Source: Perilla frutescens (taxonomy: Eukaryota; Streptophyta; Magnoliopsida; Lamiales; Lamiaceae). From it: 64,000 nucleotides of DNA. The notes below the pieces were generated by a model, which was not told the DNA's origin, did not search any database, and worked only from the letters and a program-made list of their open reading frames with translations. Location of the stretch: NCBI GenBank assembly GCA_026008535.1, contig BRKX01000013.1, positions 56,865,726-56,929,725 on the forward strand. Direction: 5' to 3'. Numbering within the stretch: position 1 is the first letter of the stretch; every line of letters begins with the position of its first letter. This document shows, piece after piece, positions 33,829 through 45,433 of the stretch. Made by a program: the position numbers and the translations under genes.

Positions 33829-33944
33829 AAAAAAAAGGACGGTAAACTACTGTATTTTTATAGCAATTTTTTTTTGCAAAAGTAAATGAAAAGTGTATAC
33901 CAAAATTGAACTAAAAATTAGATTAAAAAAACAGAATTAATGCA

Positions 33945-34013
<69 letters not shown>
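33945..34013. repeat. (TTA)n microsatellite upstream of LPP2
   Basis: About 22 uninterrupted TTA/ATT units. Confidence 0.97.
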
Positions 34014-34045
34014 CTAATTACAAAAATTGACGCAGTATTTGGAGA

Positions 34046-35112
34046 GGGTTTAAATAGTCAGTATTATCTGGACTACACTGGACCGGACCTGGTTTCTCTT
34101 TTCGGCAAAATTCATAAAAATCCGTCTCTCTCTCTCTCTCTCCTCTCGCTTTCTCTCTCTGGTTTTTGAATTTGGAATTGGAAAACACGTCCAAGCTTGT
34201 ATAACTTCATAACTAAGCAGATTTGGTGAGGAAATCACTCCGCGTTTCCTCTGTTTTTCCTGTCTTTTTCCGCTCAGATTTTTGTGACCATTTGCGTCTC
34301 GCTCGCTCTCTCTCTCTCGCGTGCGCTTGTTCGCTCGCACGAGCATTTAGTTCCCGCTCTTATCAGGTGAATTCTGTTTTTCTGAAGCTTTTTATTTCAT
34401 TTTCAAATTTAGTTGTTCTTCTGCAGTGGCTTTTTTTTAAGTTGGTTGCGTGTTGGTGAAAATTGAATATTTGGTTGGAATCTGTTATGTTCTTCAGCTT
34501 TTCGCGTTTATATGTAATGATTTTTGTTTGGCAGTCAGATTCGTTCGTGTTAATTTCTGTTGCTTCTTCATCCGTTCTTAGTAATTTTTTTGGTTGCCGC
34601 GAACGTAATTTTGGAATTTTATTTTTGGACGGATGGATAGAACGAACTCCGTGAATCAAAATGTCGACGTTTGTACTCTATCAATAATAGATGGAATTAT
34701 TTCATTTTACTGGAAAATTGAAAAATCGCAAATGAAAAACTTTGAATGGAAGAAAGGAGTTAGCAACTAAGGTGTTATGTGAGTGCTTCGATATTTGAGT
34801 ATTTATTTAGATGCTTGTTAGTGTAATTATAATTGTAGGAGACATGTAGAGTAGAACCTTGAGAATAGCACAGCCTCAATGATTCAGTGCTTGAAAGTTT
34901 TATTTTGGTGTCTCTAATTTTTGCCTGCATGAACTATTTTATATGTGATTCTATTATTGGTTTAACTCAATAGATATATGTGATTGTATGATAGGTTTAA
35001 ACTCAATAGATAGCAGAGGTTAGAGGAGATATATCTATTTTTTTCTTATGTCTTAAAAGATTGGTTTAGTATCCGATTTGTAACTAGTTACAAGTTTGTA
35101 CAGGCTATCAAG
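34046..35112 (+). promoter_or_regulatory. LPP2 core promoter, 5' UTR exon and 5' UTR intron
   Basis: A TATA-like TTTAAATA at about 34049-34056 is followed by a pyrimidine-rich leader with (CT)n at 34125-34143. A 5' UTR exon would end TTATCAG at 34366, followed by GTGAAT. The intron would run to TTTGTACAG at 35103, with the ATG ten bases further. Splice signals are good, but the transcription start is only inferred. Confidence 0.55.
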
Positions 35113-36877
35113 ATGCCGGAGATTCAGTTGGGTGCACACACAATAAGAACTCATGGTGTTCAAGTAGCCAGGGTTCACATGCATGATTGGCTTATTCTTT
35201 TTCTGCTTGTGGTGATAGACATCATACTGAATGTCATCGAACCATTTTACCGGTTTGTCGGTGAAGATATGATGACTGACCTGAAGTATCCATTGAAAGA
35301 TAACACTGTTCCCTTTTGGGCTGTTCCAGTATGTAACATTGCATTTAGCTGGATTTAGAACTCAATGATACGTGTAGATCGATAACCAATTGCTCTTTTG
35401 TGATCTGTGACAGATTGTTGCCATGATATTGCCTGCCACTGTCATTCTTGTCTTCTACTTCATTCGACGAGATATCTATGATTTACACCATGCTCTTTTG
35501 GGTATGACTCTCTTATCCTCGCCTGCCCAATCGTGTTGCTGAAAAGCTTAGAACTGATATAGTGTTGTTTTACTTGTTTATATGCATTCTCTTTCAGGAC
35601 TGCTTTTTGCAGTACTTATCACTGGTGTTCTAACTGATGCGATCAAAGATGCTGTTGGTCGTCCTCGACCAGACTTCTTCTGGCGCTGCTTCCCTGATGG
35701 TAAACCGGTGAGTCCTGTTGGTATGCCTTTAGTTTTAGACCCCACAACATTTTCTATTGAGTTTGCAGCCACCGGTATTCAGTAACTGTACTTCCACATT
35801 TGGTGGATAGTTTTTTCATAATGTGACAGGGAATGTCCAGTGTACTGGATTGAAGAATGTTATAAAAGAAGGTCATAAAAGTTTTCCCAGTGGACACACT
35901 TCATGTGAGTATAGTATTCCTTTTGTATAGCCTATGTTGCACCTATGTTTTCGCTGCCATGTCTGTATACATCAATTTTGGTGTCTTAACTGATATTATT
36001 GTGCTCATAGGGTCCTTTGCTGGGCTTGGCTTCCTTGCCTGGTATTTGTGTGGGAAAATTCGAGTTTTTGATCGTAGGGGCCATGTTGCAAAGCTGTGCC
36101 TTATCTTTGTTCCCTTACTCCTAGCGGCATTAGTTGGAGTCTCGAGAGTTGATGATTACTGGCACCACTGGCAGGATGTATTTGCTGGAGGTCTATTAGG
36201 TATCATATATGAAGTTGGTTTTGTTATGTGGTCTACTTGTATATTGCTTGTAATCTTCTGTGATTGCTCTATATGCAGGGTTGACAGTTGCTTCATTTTG
36301 TTACCTTCAATTTTCCCCCCCACCATATGACATAGACGGTACTCTTCTTCTCTGCAGTCTGCACAGATTTTCACTTACTAATTGCATTGGCCATTGTTGA
36401 TGGCACTGTGATTCTGCTTGAAATTTAACAGAAATTTCTTTTTCTATTTTTCAAACTAAATTCTTGAGATTCATACTTGCTCCATAAACACAATGTGCCA
36501 TTTCATCTTCAAACCTAGAATAAGAAACGGTAGGATTTGGTGCAGCTATTTTCAAGAATCTTGCACCTTATATCTGCTGAATGTCGTTATATAATACTCA
36601 TTTGTTATGATCGAGGGCTTTTAGAATGAACCGTCAAGGATATGGATTCAAAACAAAATGATCATAAACTCGTTTTCGATACGAGTCTCTGTGTTTGCGT
36701 TGCACACTTCTTGAACGTCTACTCTTGTCTCTTGGCTATTCATAATGATGTGCAGGTTGGGCACCTCATGCATATTTCGACATGGTGGCGGAGTCGCAGA
36801 ACGGTAACCGAACATCGACGAACCACGAAAGCCATCTTACGGTAAGACAGTCAGAATTTGAGACTGTACAAGTCTGA
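35113..36877 (+). CDS. LPP2: Lipid phosphate phosphatase 2 (PAP2 family)
   Basis: Seven coding exons splice to 292 codons: 35113-35328, 35414-35501, 35598-35707, 35811-35904, 36011-36199, 36279-36338 and 36756-36877. The start MPEIQLGAHTIRTHG and the end LTVRQSEFETVQV resemble my memory of Arabidopsis LPP2. The segment FFHNVTGNVQCTG at the start of exon 4 fixes the acceptor at 35810 (GTGGATAG) rather than the later ACAG at 35829. Catalytic residues are complete: K118-x6-RP (125-126), PSGH 164-167, SR 214-215 with H221 and D225. The protein is expected to be a multi-pass membrane phosphatase for phosphatidate; LPP2 has been linked to abscisic acid signalling in Arabidopsis. It is the second member of a tandem pair. 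Confidence 0.92.
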
Positions 36878-37054
36878 TACCACACAATATCAGACTGAAC
36901 TCGTTCATCAAAACGCTTGAAAGTGGGAGAGAAAACTGAATTAGAGTTTGCACATAGTAGAAACAGATTATATGCTTTTGTTAGATGTAGAACTACAGCA
37001 GTGCTGCTTTTGGTCCCTTCCCCAGCTATTATTATGATGATGATTTTTCGGATC

Positions 37055-37640
37055 TAGGGGTGTGTAAAATCGAACCAAAATGAAAAAATCAAACCAAACT
37101 GAGCTATTTGGTTTGGTTGATTTGGTGATTTTTTTTTTAATTTTGATTCGGTTTTGAATATTAAAATCAAAATATAGTTTGGTTACGTTTCGGTTTTAAT
37201 AAAAAATATATTAATTAAAACTGCACAGTATATTATTTTTTTGTTCATTTTTAATTTATATTTCTAATATTACACATAAATTAGAAAATTTCAAAAATTA
37301 GAGATTTGTAAGAGTTTTTTTTCGTGTATTGAATTATTAATTGATAAGTAATTGTGATTTGTGAAAAGTTGACCATGTCCGCGATTGAGTCAGGAGATAT
37401 TTTTATTGTTATTTAATGTATTGCATGTTATTTAATGAGTTCCACTATTATTTTTCTTTAGATATAATTGCTTAGAGGAAAAAAAAATCAACACTCGGTT
37501 AAATCGAAAATCGAACTAAACTAAAGATTTTATGGTTCAGTTAGGTTCAATTATATCAATTATTTTGATTGGTTTGATTTTCATTCTTTAAGAATTTTGA
37601 ATTATAATTTTATTAGTTCGGTTCGATTTTGCACCGTTTG
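37055..37640. mobile_element. Non-autonomous hAT-like element with GGTTTGGTT subterminal repeats
   Basis: The element begins TAGGGGTGTGTAAAATCGAAC. The left part is dense in GGTTTGGTT/AACCAAAC/TTCGGTTTTG and the right part in GGTTCGATTTTGCACCG. The body matches 13680-14268. The right terminus is damaged. No transposase is present. Confidence 0.55.
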
Positions 37641-38199
37641 TTTGCACATTCTTGCTTGAATCAATTGAAAAATATTAGGTTTTGGCAAAATCTACTTCTA
37701 CGTATCATGCATGAGAGATTGTGAAATTGGTGTCAAGTGCTTTGTTTCTTCGTGGTGAAATTAAATGTCATTTGTTTTCTACGTGTACCAAACACATTCA
37801 ATATTAACTTATTTTTCCAACTGCAATTACAAACGTATTTCCCTCCAAAATTATTTTTCGTTTTTGTTTAACAGTTTTGAAAATTAAAAAGTGAACCGCT
37901 AATTTTTTTGGGCCAGTCAATTGGGTTTATTGGCACCATTTTTATTTGTATTTTGAATTTTTGGATGTGTTTGTACCTAAAGAAATCTTAGGGGTGTTTT
38001 TGCAACATTTCCTTGAAAAATAACAAGAAAGCCCGGGACCTATCAACTACAAATCAACAACAAAATCAATGAAAATATATACAAAAATAATACCACATAC
38101 AATGAAATAGAGACGTAATAAAATACCTGGATTTTCCATCGCAAACCCATATCTAAATCGATAACAAAAAAAAAATCTAAACTCGGATGTCGTTGGAAT

Positions 38200-38565
38200 T
38201 AGGGCTGACGAAAAATACCTTCATATCGAATACTAGTCATATCGTAACAGAAAAATACTGAAAATATCGAAATTTATGATATACCAATTTTTCAGTTAGG
38301 CATGATATCGTACCAGAATTTTATGGTATGAATTTTTAAAAATTAAAGTATACCAACATATATCGAAAGTTTGGTATACCTTAATATATCGATAAATACC
38401 ATACGATAGTATATACCGAAGTAGAGGTATCTACCGTCATACCGGTACATACTGCAATACTGATATATACCGTTATATCGATACATACCGAAGTGGAGGT
38501 ATATACCGTTATACCGGTACGAAACCATACTTCGATGTATACTGAATTTTAATATATTTATTTTA
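38200..38565. repeat. Repeat rich in TATACCG/CGGTATA units
   Basis: The region starts TAGGGCTGACGAAAAATACC. It contains about ten variants of (A/T)TACCGTTATACCGGTAC and ATACCGAAGTGGAGGTA, which yields a tyrosine-rich chance frame on the minus strand. It resembles the repetitive subterminal region of a hAT-like element. Confidence 0.5.
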
Positions 38566-40250
38566 TTAATTTTTTTTTGCACTTTCCTAATACAATGCAA
38601 TAATATAATATTTAGTAGTTTTATTATAAAACTTTAGCAACAATTTGATATTTAATTTAATACTTAAATTATAACTAAAAATGAACAATTTGAAATTAAA
38701 TGTAATAAATAATAATCTTCTATTTTTCTTTAATCAATAAAATTTAAAAGTCAAAATAAATAATCAATCAAAATTAAATAAAATTATATAAATATTATTT
38801 ATGACTTATTTTATTTAGTGGTGTATATAGTCGATTTTCACCGTCCCCTCCCCTTTCCTTTTTTTTTTAACATATTGCAAATATGTATTTGCCATGTTTG
38901 AGGTTTGGTGAAGAAGATGAATTAACATGATTAGTCATGCACTAATTTATATTTATATTGATACATGAATCCACGATAAGGTTCACTAACTCGTGTATTT
39001 GCATGATTTTACATTGGTGATGTGCATGAGGGGATACCCTCGTGTATTTGTGTATATGTACTATTTAGCACTAGTGCACGAGTAAACGCATTCGTGTGTT
39101 CGTGCATCTATTCAAAATTGAACACGTGCATAAATACATGAATGCATGATTCCACTTGTTCACTAGTGCACCGACTTAAAATTGAACAATTACATGTTTT
39201 ATAAATAGGATTAGTCTTGAACCCATGTACCCGAGTAGGCATAATGATATATTTGTACAGTATTTCAAAAATGCATTCCTACATGAATACATAAATGGAG
39301 TTACCGTGCAATCGCTCATTTTTAAACTAATACACGAAAGAACAATAATTTTCGTGCACCAATCGAATCAACTACAATACTCGTGTAGCTGTTAACTCCA
39401 ATATTACTCCTGTACCGAATGAAATCAATTCGTGCAAAGAGCATTCAGTTTTTTTTCATCCATTCCAATGAAAAATAGAAAAATAATTAATATCTATATT
39501 GATAAATAAAGTATAAATATGTGAATTCCACCATGAATCTCTAATTTTTGAATTTGTATCAGATAAGTTATTGATGATACGAGAATTAGAGAGAGGAATG
39601 AATGTGATAACCTTTAAAAATCATACTTCATCATCTTCGTCAATGATATATAATTTTGTTTCAATTGATAAAACAGAAAGTGTATTAGAAATGGATATCG
39701 ATCAGGCCTAACTCACCCTCACAAAATTAACTTGTACGGAAAGGATTGTCCTCATCTTTAATAAGTGGCACATGCCACTTTTCCTCACTAACGTGGGATG
39801 TTTAACAGAGTGAAAACCAGAAAGAGTGAGAGAATGCCAAGAGAGAGAATTTTATATTTTTTCCTAATATTACTGGTATATGAATAATAAATATAAAAGT
39901 AAGGGATTGTGCTACTCTTTTTATAATACTGATTAGAAACATTATTTTTTTTACTTTAGTGGCTATTTAAATAATTTATTAATTAAGTAATAATAGTCAT
40001 TTAAAAATTTTCCTCTTTTATTTATTTATTTGACCGGGATTAATTTATTGTACGGAATTTTATGGATAAGAAAATAATCTTGTAAGACGATCATCATTTA
40101 TTAATTATTATGGAAATACCAATCTCTAATTTATATCAATTATATCCTACCTATTGCATACTTGTATTTAGTCAACCTCAGCCCTCTCACGCATAATCAA
40201 ACAAAGCAAAGATTTTACACAAAATTATTGAAAGAGACAGAAATCAAGAA
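38566..40250. other. TBL upstream intergenic DNA
   Basis: The stretch is largely AT-rich. At about 38930-39420 there is a loose array of CGTGTATTTG / GTGCACGAGT / ATTCGTGCA-like motifs on both strands, an old degenerate repeat. No TATA box near the TBL start is convincing. Confidence 0.4.
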
Positions 40251-40693
40251 ATGAAGCCACCGGAGTCGTCGTCTCCGCCTTCCTCCGCCGCCCTCCGCCG
40301 CCTCATGCCACATCTCTTCACCATATTATCCTGCACTCTCTTCGCCACCATCACTCTCTACGGCGCAGGCTTCAGCTTCATCTTCGGCACCCAGTTCCAT
40401 TTCTACCGCCCCTATCTGAGGCCGAGCTCGTCGCCGCCGCCGCCGCCGCCATCAACAAAGCTTCCCTTCGCCGTCGTAGAGGGGGAGGCGGAGAGAGGTG
40501 CCGGATGCGACGTGTTCAGCGGGCGGTGGGTGTGGGACGATGATCATCGGCCGCTGTACCAGGAGTCGGAGTGTCCGTACATCCAGCCGCAGATGACGTG
40601 TCAGGCACACGGCCGCCGCGACACCGACTACCAGCATTGGCGATGGCAGCCTCACGGTTGTTCTCTTCCAAGGTTAGCCGCCGGCGTCACTCA

Positions 40694-40724
<31 letters not shown>

Positions 40725-41200
40725 TTTATATTTATTGTTATTAAATATGTTGCCAATTAAGCACACAAAGCTAGATTGAGTTTTGATTAATTATCAACTA
40801 ATCTTACGTTGGGATACATTAATGAAGTTTGAATTATATAATATATGTGTGATTGTTGTATGTATAGTACAACTAATAGAAATTAATTATCAACAGATGT
40901 TACGTTACGCATATACCATTAATATTGAAGTTTGAATTATATAATATATGTGAGAGTGTTGTACGAAGCAGTTATAGAAATTAATTATTGTAGCAGTCGT
41001 TAATATTCTAATTAGACCTCACATTTGGATTTGCGAGTGGGAGAAACTAGGAGTAAAATTAATTCCAAACCTAAACAAAACCTCTCATTTAATTATCATC
41101 TTAATAATATTATGTTCAATAAAACTCATACCATCATACAACATCAGAGATCCTCTGTTGCATAACTAATTAAATTATTTGAATTTTGTTGTTTGAAACA

Positions 41201-41231
<31 letters not shown>

Positions 41232-43334
41232 GTGTGTGTGTCAGTTTCAACGCGACACTAATGTTGGAAAATCTTCGAGACAAGAAAATGATGTTCGTGG
41301 GCGACTCTTTGAATGGAGGGCAGTTCATCTCGATGGTTTGCCTTCTCCACAAAAATATACCCCATCAAGCCACATCCTTGACCAGCAACGGTTCGCTAAC
41401 CGTTTTCCGAGCCAAGGTCACATTCGACACATAAATATTGTCGATTCAGGACCTGAAAGATAGGTAATCTATCAATTCAGGACCTGAAAGATGAAAACTC
41501 TCAATTCAGAACCCGAAATATGAAAATTCTCAATCCGGGACCTCAAAAATCACGAATTTTTAGTTTTTAATTAATTTTATATTAATTTTCAATGAGAATC
41601 TCTTCATTATTCATCTATTTAATCTGATGAAGAAATTGCTAAAATTAATTAAAAAATAAAAAGAAATCAAAATTAGTGATTTTTGAGGTCTTTGATTGAG
41701 ATTTTTTTCATCTTTCAAGTTATCGATTGAGAATTTTCATCTTTCAGATCATGAATAGATAGATTACCCATCTTTTAGGTCTTGAATTGATAATTCTCCA
41801 TTATAGTACAATTTTATAACATTAATTGAGTAATAAATATTCAAGTTAAATTATTGATGATATATTATTTGATTCAGGATTACAACGCAACAATCGAGTT
41901 CTACTGGGCACCGTTGCTACTCGAGTCCAACTGCGACAACGCGGTCGCACACAAAGAAATATGGGATAGGATCGTACGAACCGACTCCATCAACAAGCAC
42001 GGCGAACACTGGAGAGGAGCGGATATATTGGTGTTCAACTCTTACGCGTGGTGGGTGAACGGCCTCAAGTTCAAGATATTAAAGTAAGTAAACAAAAACT
42101 CGTGTCAGACTATCAGATATATTTTATCGTAATATTAATTAATCAATCGACTGCATGCATGCATGCAGACGAGGAAGGTTCGAAGATGGAGAGAAAAAAA
42201 TAGTGGAGATGCCAACAGAGAAAGCATATGGAATGGCAATGGAGAGCATGATGCAATGGGTGAAGGAAAACATGGATCCAAGCAAAACAAGAGTCTTCTT
42301 CATGAGCATGTCGCCCACGCACGGGGAGTAAGTCCATTTTAACACAAACAATGATTTCGACTTCAAAAAGTGAAGCGGACTTGTATATATTTATTTATAT
42401 ATGGGAAAGAACTCAAAATTATTAACATAAGTAATTGAGTAAATTACACCATTTGTTCCGTGAGAATATGGTCCAAATATTTTTACTCTCAAAATGTACA
42501 ATTTTGACCCCGAGTTTATTTTTTCGTCACTTTTGGTCTCATGGTTTATATTTCAACATTTTGGGTCTCAAAAACTAACGAATTATATTTAACATCCGTT
42601 TGAGTACCTATTTTGCATTCCCTCAATTTTCAGTTTTCACCTTTAATTAGGCGGTGCAACCAAGATCATCACATCTCATTTTTTTTTCTTTTTGTAATCA
42701 TATCCATATGCGTATTAATTGATGTTAAGTATAGATTGTTAGTTTTTTTGGGATCAAAAGTGTTAAAATATAAATTATGTGACCAAAAGTGTTAAAAAAA
42801 TTAAATTTAGGACCAAAATTGTGCATTTTGGGACTAAAAGTGTTTTGAGCATATTTTTACGGGACAAAAAGTATAATTTACTCTAAATAATTACATAAGT
42901 TACTTTTTGTGCCTTATATATTGTGTGGGGTACCTCTCGCACGGTCTTAGGACTGTCACTGCATATATATATTAATTGTTATGGCATGCAGTAGCAAGGA
43001 GTGGGGAGGCAATGTAAAAGGCGGCAACTGCTACAACGAGACGAGGATGATAGAAGATCCGAACTACTGGGGATCGGATTGTCGGAAGAATGTGATGAGT
43101 GTGATTGAGGAAGTGATCGGAAAATGGGAGGTTCCGATCACATTCCTCAACATCACGCGGTTGTCGGGCTATAGAAAGGATGCTCATGTCTCCATCTACA
43201 AGAAGCAATGGAGAGCCTTAACGCCCGAGCAGCTCGCCAATCCGGCGAGCTACTCGGATTGCGTGCATTGGTGTTTGCCTGGCCTTCAAGATTCTTGGAA
43301 TGAGCTTCTTTTTGCTAAGCTTTTCTATCCCTAG
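40251..43334 (+). CDS. TRICHOME BIREFRINGENCE-LIKE polysaccharide O-acetyltransferase (TBL33-like)
   Basis: Five exons splice to 433 codons: 40251-40672, 41245-41416, 41878-42083, 42169-42327 and 42992-43334. All junctions are GT-AG with matching phases. A short N-terminal cytosolic tail is followed by one membrane anchor (about residues 18-46), a proline-rich stem, the TBL domain (CDVFSGRWVWD, YIQPQMTCQAHGR), the catalytic GDS motif in FVGDSLNGGQ (160-162) and the DxxH motif in DCVHWCLPG (409-412). This is a type II Golgi protein. Members of the closest remembered clade (TBL3/31/33) acetylate xylan, so a role in cell-wall xylan acetylation is inferred; the exact orthologue is uncertain. Introns 2 and 4 contain MITE-like foldback elements at 41437 and 42428. 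Confidence 0.9.
41437..41806. mobile_element. Foldback MITE, family B copy 3, in TBL intron 2
   Basis: The left arm carries GATTCAGGACCTGAAAGATA, CAATTCAGGACCTGAAAGAT and CTCAATCCGGGACCTC; the right arm carries their complements and ends AATTGATAATTCTCCATTA. It fills most of the 461-bp intron 41417-41877. The splice sites lie outside it. Confidence 0.7.
42428..42886. mobile_element. Foldback element, family C copy 1, in TBL intron 4
   Basis: The left end GAGTAAATTACACCATTTGT pairs with the right end AAGTATAATTTACTC. The arms contain matching ATGTACAATTTTGACC / GGACCAAAATTGTGCAT. It accounts for most of the 664-bp intron 42328-42991. It shares GGGACCAAAA-type motifs with 47905-48420. Confidence 0.6.
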
Positions 43335-44032
43335 CCTAGTTAATTAGCTAATCAATGGTTAATTCTTTATTAATTTAGGGATTATTTTATTAAGAATTGT
43401 GATTTTCTAACACAAGATCGATCCAATCTGAAAAGATATAGGTACATTGTTCATGATCGACTGTAAGATTTTAAGAAATTGTAATGGAATTTATCACATT
43501 AACGTTCAACATTGTGAGTCATGTAACTCATATTGTTTTATATATTCACTCACAACTCTCTCTCTCTCTCTCTTATTCGCCTTAGAGTTACTAACAAATG
43601 AGTATCTCGTAGATATGTATGACATTAATTAATTATTAGGGTAGAATTCGTATAACCCTTTATGTTTTTCTGAAAAATAAAAAATATTTATGTGGTTAAC
43701 AAATTAAGTAGTTTAAAAAGTGATCATGTTTTGGAAACATTATAAAAAAAAAGCCCCCATTTTAGAAAAAGTGAATCACACCTACTAGGAAATTGAGCGA
43801 TTTTTTATTTTTTTTTGCTATTGTGATGATTTCCTAGCTAAAAGATTTTGCAATACTTTTTAAACATTTATTTCTTTAAATGAGAAAAAATGTATAATGA
43901 GAAAAATTAATGTTCAAATATTATTGTATTTGGCGGGAGTGTGATTTTTTTTTACCATAATACGAAGGGTTTTAGACTATTTAGAGTGTGTATTTACCTC
44001 GATGGAGCATCCATCACGTCATGATTTTTGTT

Positions 44033-44067
<35 letters not shown>

Positions 44068-44590
44068 TAATAATAATAACAATAATAATAATAATATTGG
44101 AGACTATAAATACAGTAATAAAATAGGGGTTGTATTTAGAATCACCCAAAATCATATTGGAACTGAAAAATCTTTTCTTTTCTTTTTTTTTTGAGGGGGG
44201 AGATTAACAAATCTTATGATAATAAACTTTAATTTGATCAGGTTCAAACTGAATCAATCAAATTATATACATATTTTTTTTTTCAGTTTTATGGGTTACA
44301 CTTATTTTTAAAATAAATTAATATTGTGATAGTGTGTATTATTGTTGCTTATTTGATTTTTTGTATGCTGTTTCTCGAGTTCCAAAAATATTTATTTTTA
44401 GATAAAAGTGATCAGACGCAGCACCAAAACAATTCTTAACAATATAGTTAACCAAATAGGAAGTTCGATTTATTAGCAGTGTTTTTTTTTCCAAGTTCGA
44501 TTTCAAGTTATTTCGTTTTAACATACCATTAAATCACAATGTGCACACCATAAATTTATAGAAGTTAGAAATATAAATAAAATAAGACGA
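43335..44590. other. TBL 3' flank and AT-rich intergenic DNA
   Basis: Apart from the TBL 3' UTR, a (CT)n tract at about 43555-43573 and an (AAT)n tract at 44034-44096, nothing is recognised. The asparagine-rich open frame at 43988 is an artefact of the AAT repeat. Confidence 0.5.
44034..44096. repeat. (AAT)n microsatellite with AAC interruptions
   Basis: About 20 units, interrupted twice by AAC. Confidence 0.95.
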
Positions 44591-44954
44591 AATTATCTAT
44601 TGCACTTTTTGGGTTGCATTATATATATATCTACTGCACATTCGATTTTTTTTAGATTTTTTTTCATTTTTCTTGTTCTTTAGTTTAATTTTTTACACTT
44701 TTTATTTATAACTATCTACTATTTAATTTTTTAAACAATCAATTAATAAGTAAAAATTGAAAATTAAATATTAAAAAATTATAACGCACATTAATTGGTT
44801 AATAAGTGAAAACTGAAAATTAAATATTAAAAAATTATAGCAAGTATAAAATTAAATTAAACTAAACTAGAAGATATCGGAAAAAAAAAGATTAAACGAA
44901 GCTAAAAAATCGCTTGTACAATAAAATAAATGTAATACATAAAGTGCAATAGAG
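44591..44954. mobile_element. Foldback MITE, family A
   Basis: The left end AAATTATCTATTGCAC and right end AAAGTGCAATAGAGATC are inverse, and the arms carry TTAGTTTAATTTTTTACACTT and its complement. It has the same layout as the copy at 9867-10267 but is more diverged and shares a GTGCAATAGA end. Confidence 0.65.
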
Positions 44955-44999
44955 ATCGAGGATCTCGATTTCTCATCCCACATGAAATTTCTCATTCCA

Positions 45000-45330
45000 C
45001 TCTCTGTGTTACGTACACTCCGTGTTACACTTTCAAATTATGAATTTTCTTTATATTTTTTTTCTTCTATTTTATTTTAATTTTATGATTGTTTCTTAGG
45101 GCTCACTTATTTATTAATATTTAATTTTCAGTTTTCAATTAATAATTCATTATTATATGGTTTATTATTTCAAAATTATGTTTATTAATTTTTTAATTCT
45201 TTTTTTTGTTTATAAATATCGACTAGGATTATATATGTGTATAATTAATTTATATTTTATAATAAATATTATTAAAATCATAAATTTGATAATGAACCAC
45301 GAGATGAAATACGAAAAATGCAAAAATTAA
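45000..45330. repeat. Family A relative (single-arm type), 3' of the response regulator
   Basis: The segment with TTACACTTTCAAATTATGAA, TTTTAATTTTATGATTG and TTTCAATTAATAATTCATTATTA parallels 32430-32800. It lies about 100 bases beyond the response regulator stop codon. Confidence 0.5.
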
Positions 45331-45433
45331 CAAATTTCAACCAAATAAAAAACCATCAAAATGCAAAAGGTAATATAATTAATATGAGAATTTCAGTGAT
45401 CTAATACAAAACTCTATCAACTACTATAATTAA

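Noticed and set aside
35598..35829. Alternative LPP2 splicing from GATG|GTAAAC at 35699 to ACAG at 35829
   Set aside because: It keeps the frame but removes the FFHNVT segment present in LPP2 proteins. Donor 35708 with acceptor 35810 keeps that segment.
43988..44194. Asparagine-rich frame
   Set aside because: It is a translation of the (AAT)n microsatellite.
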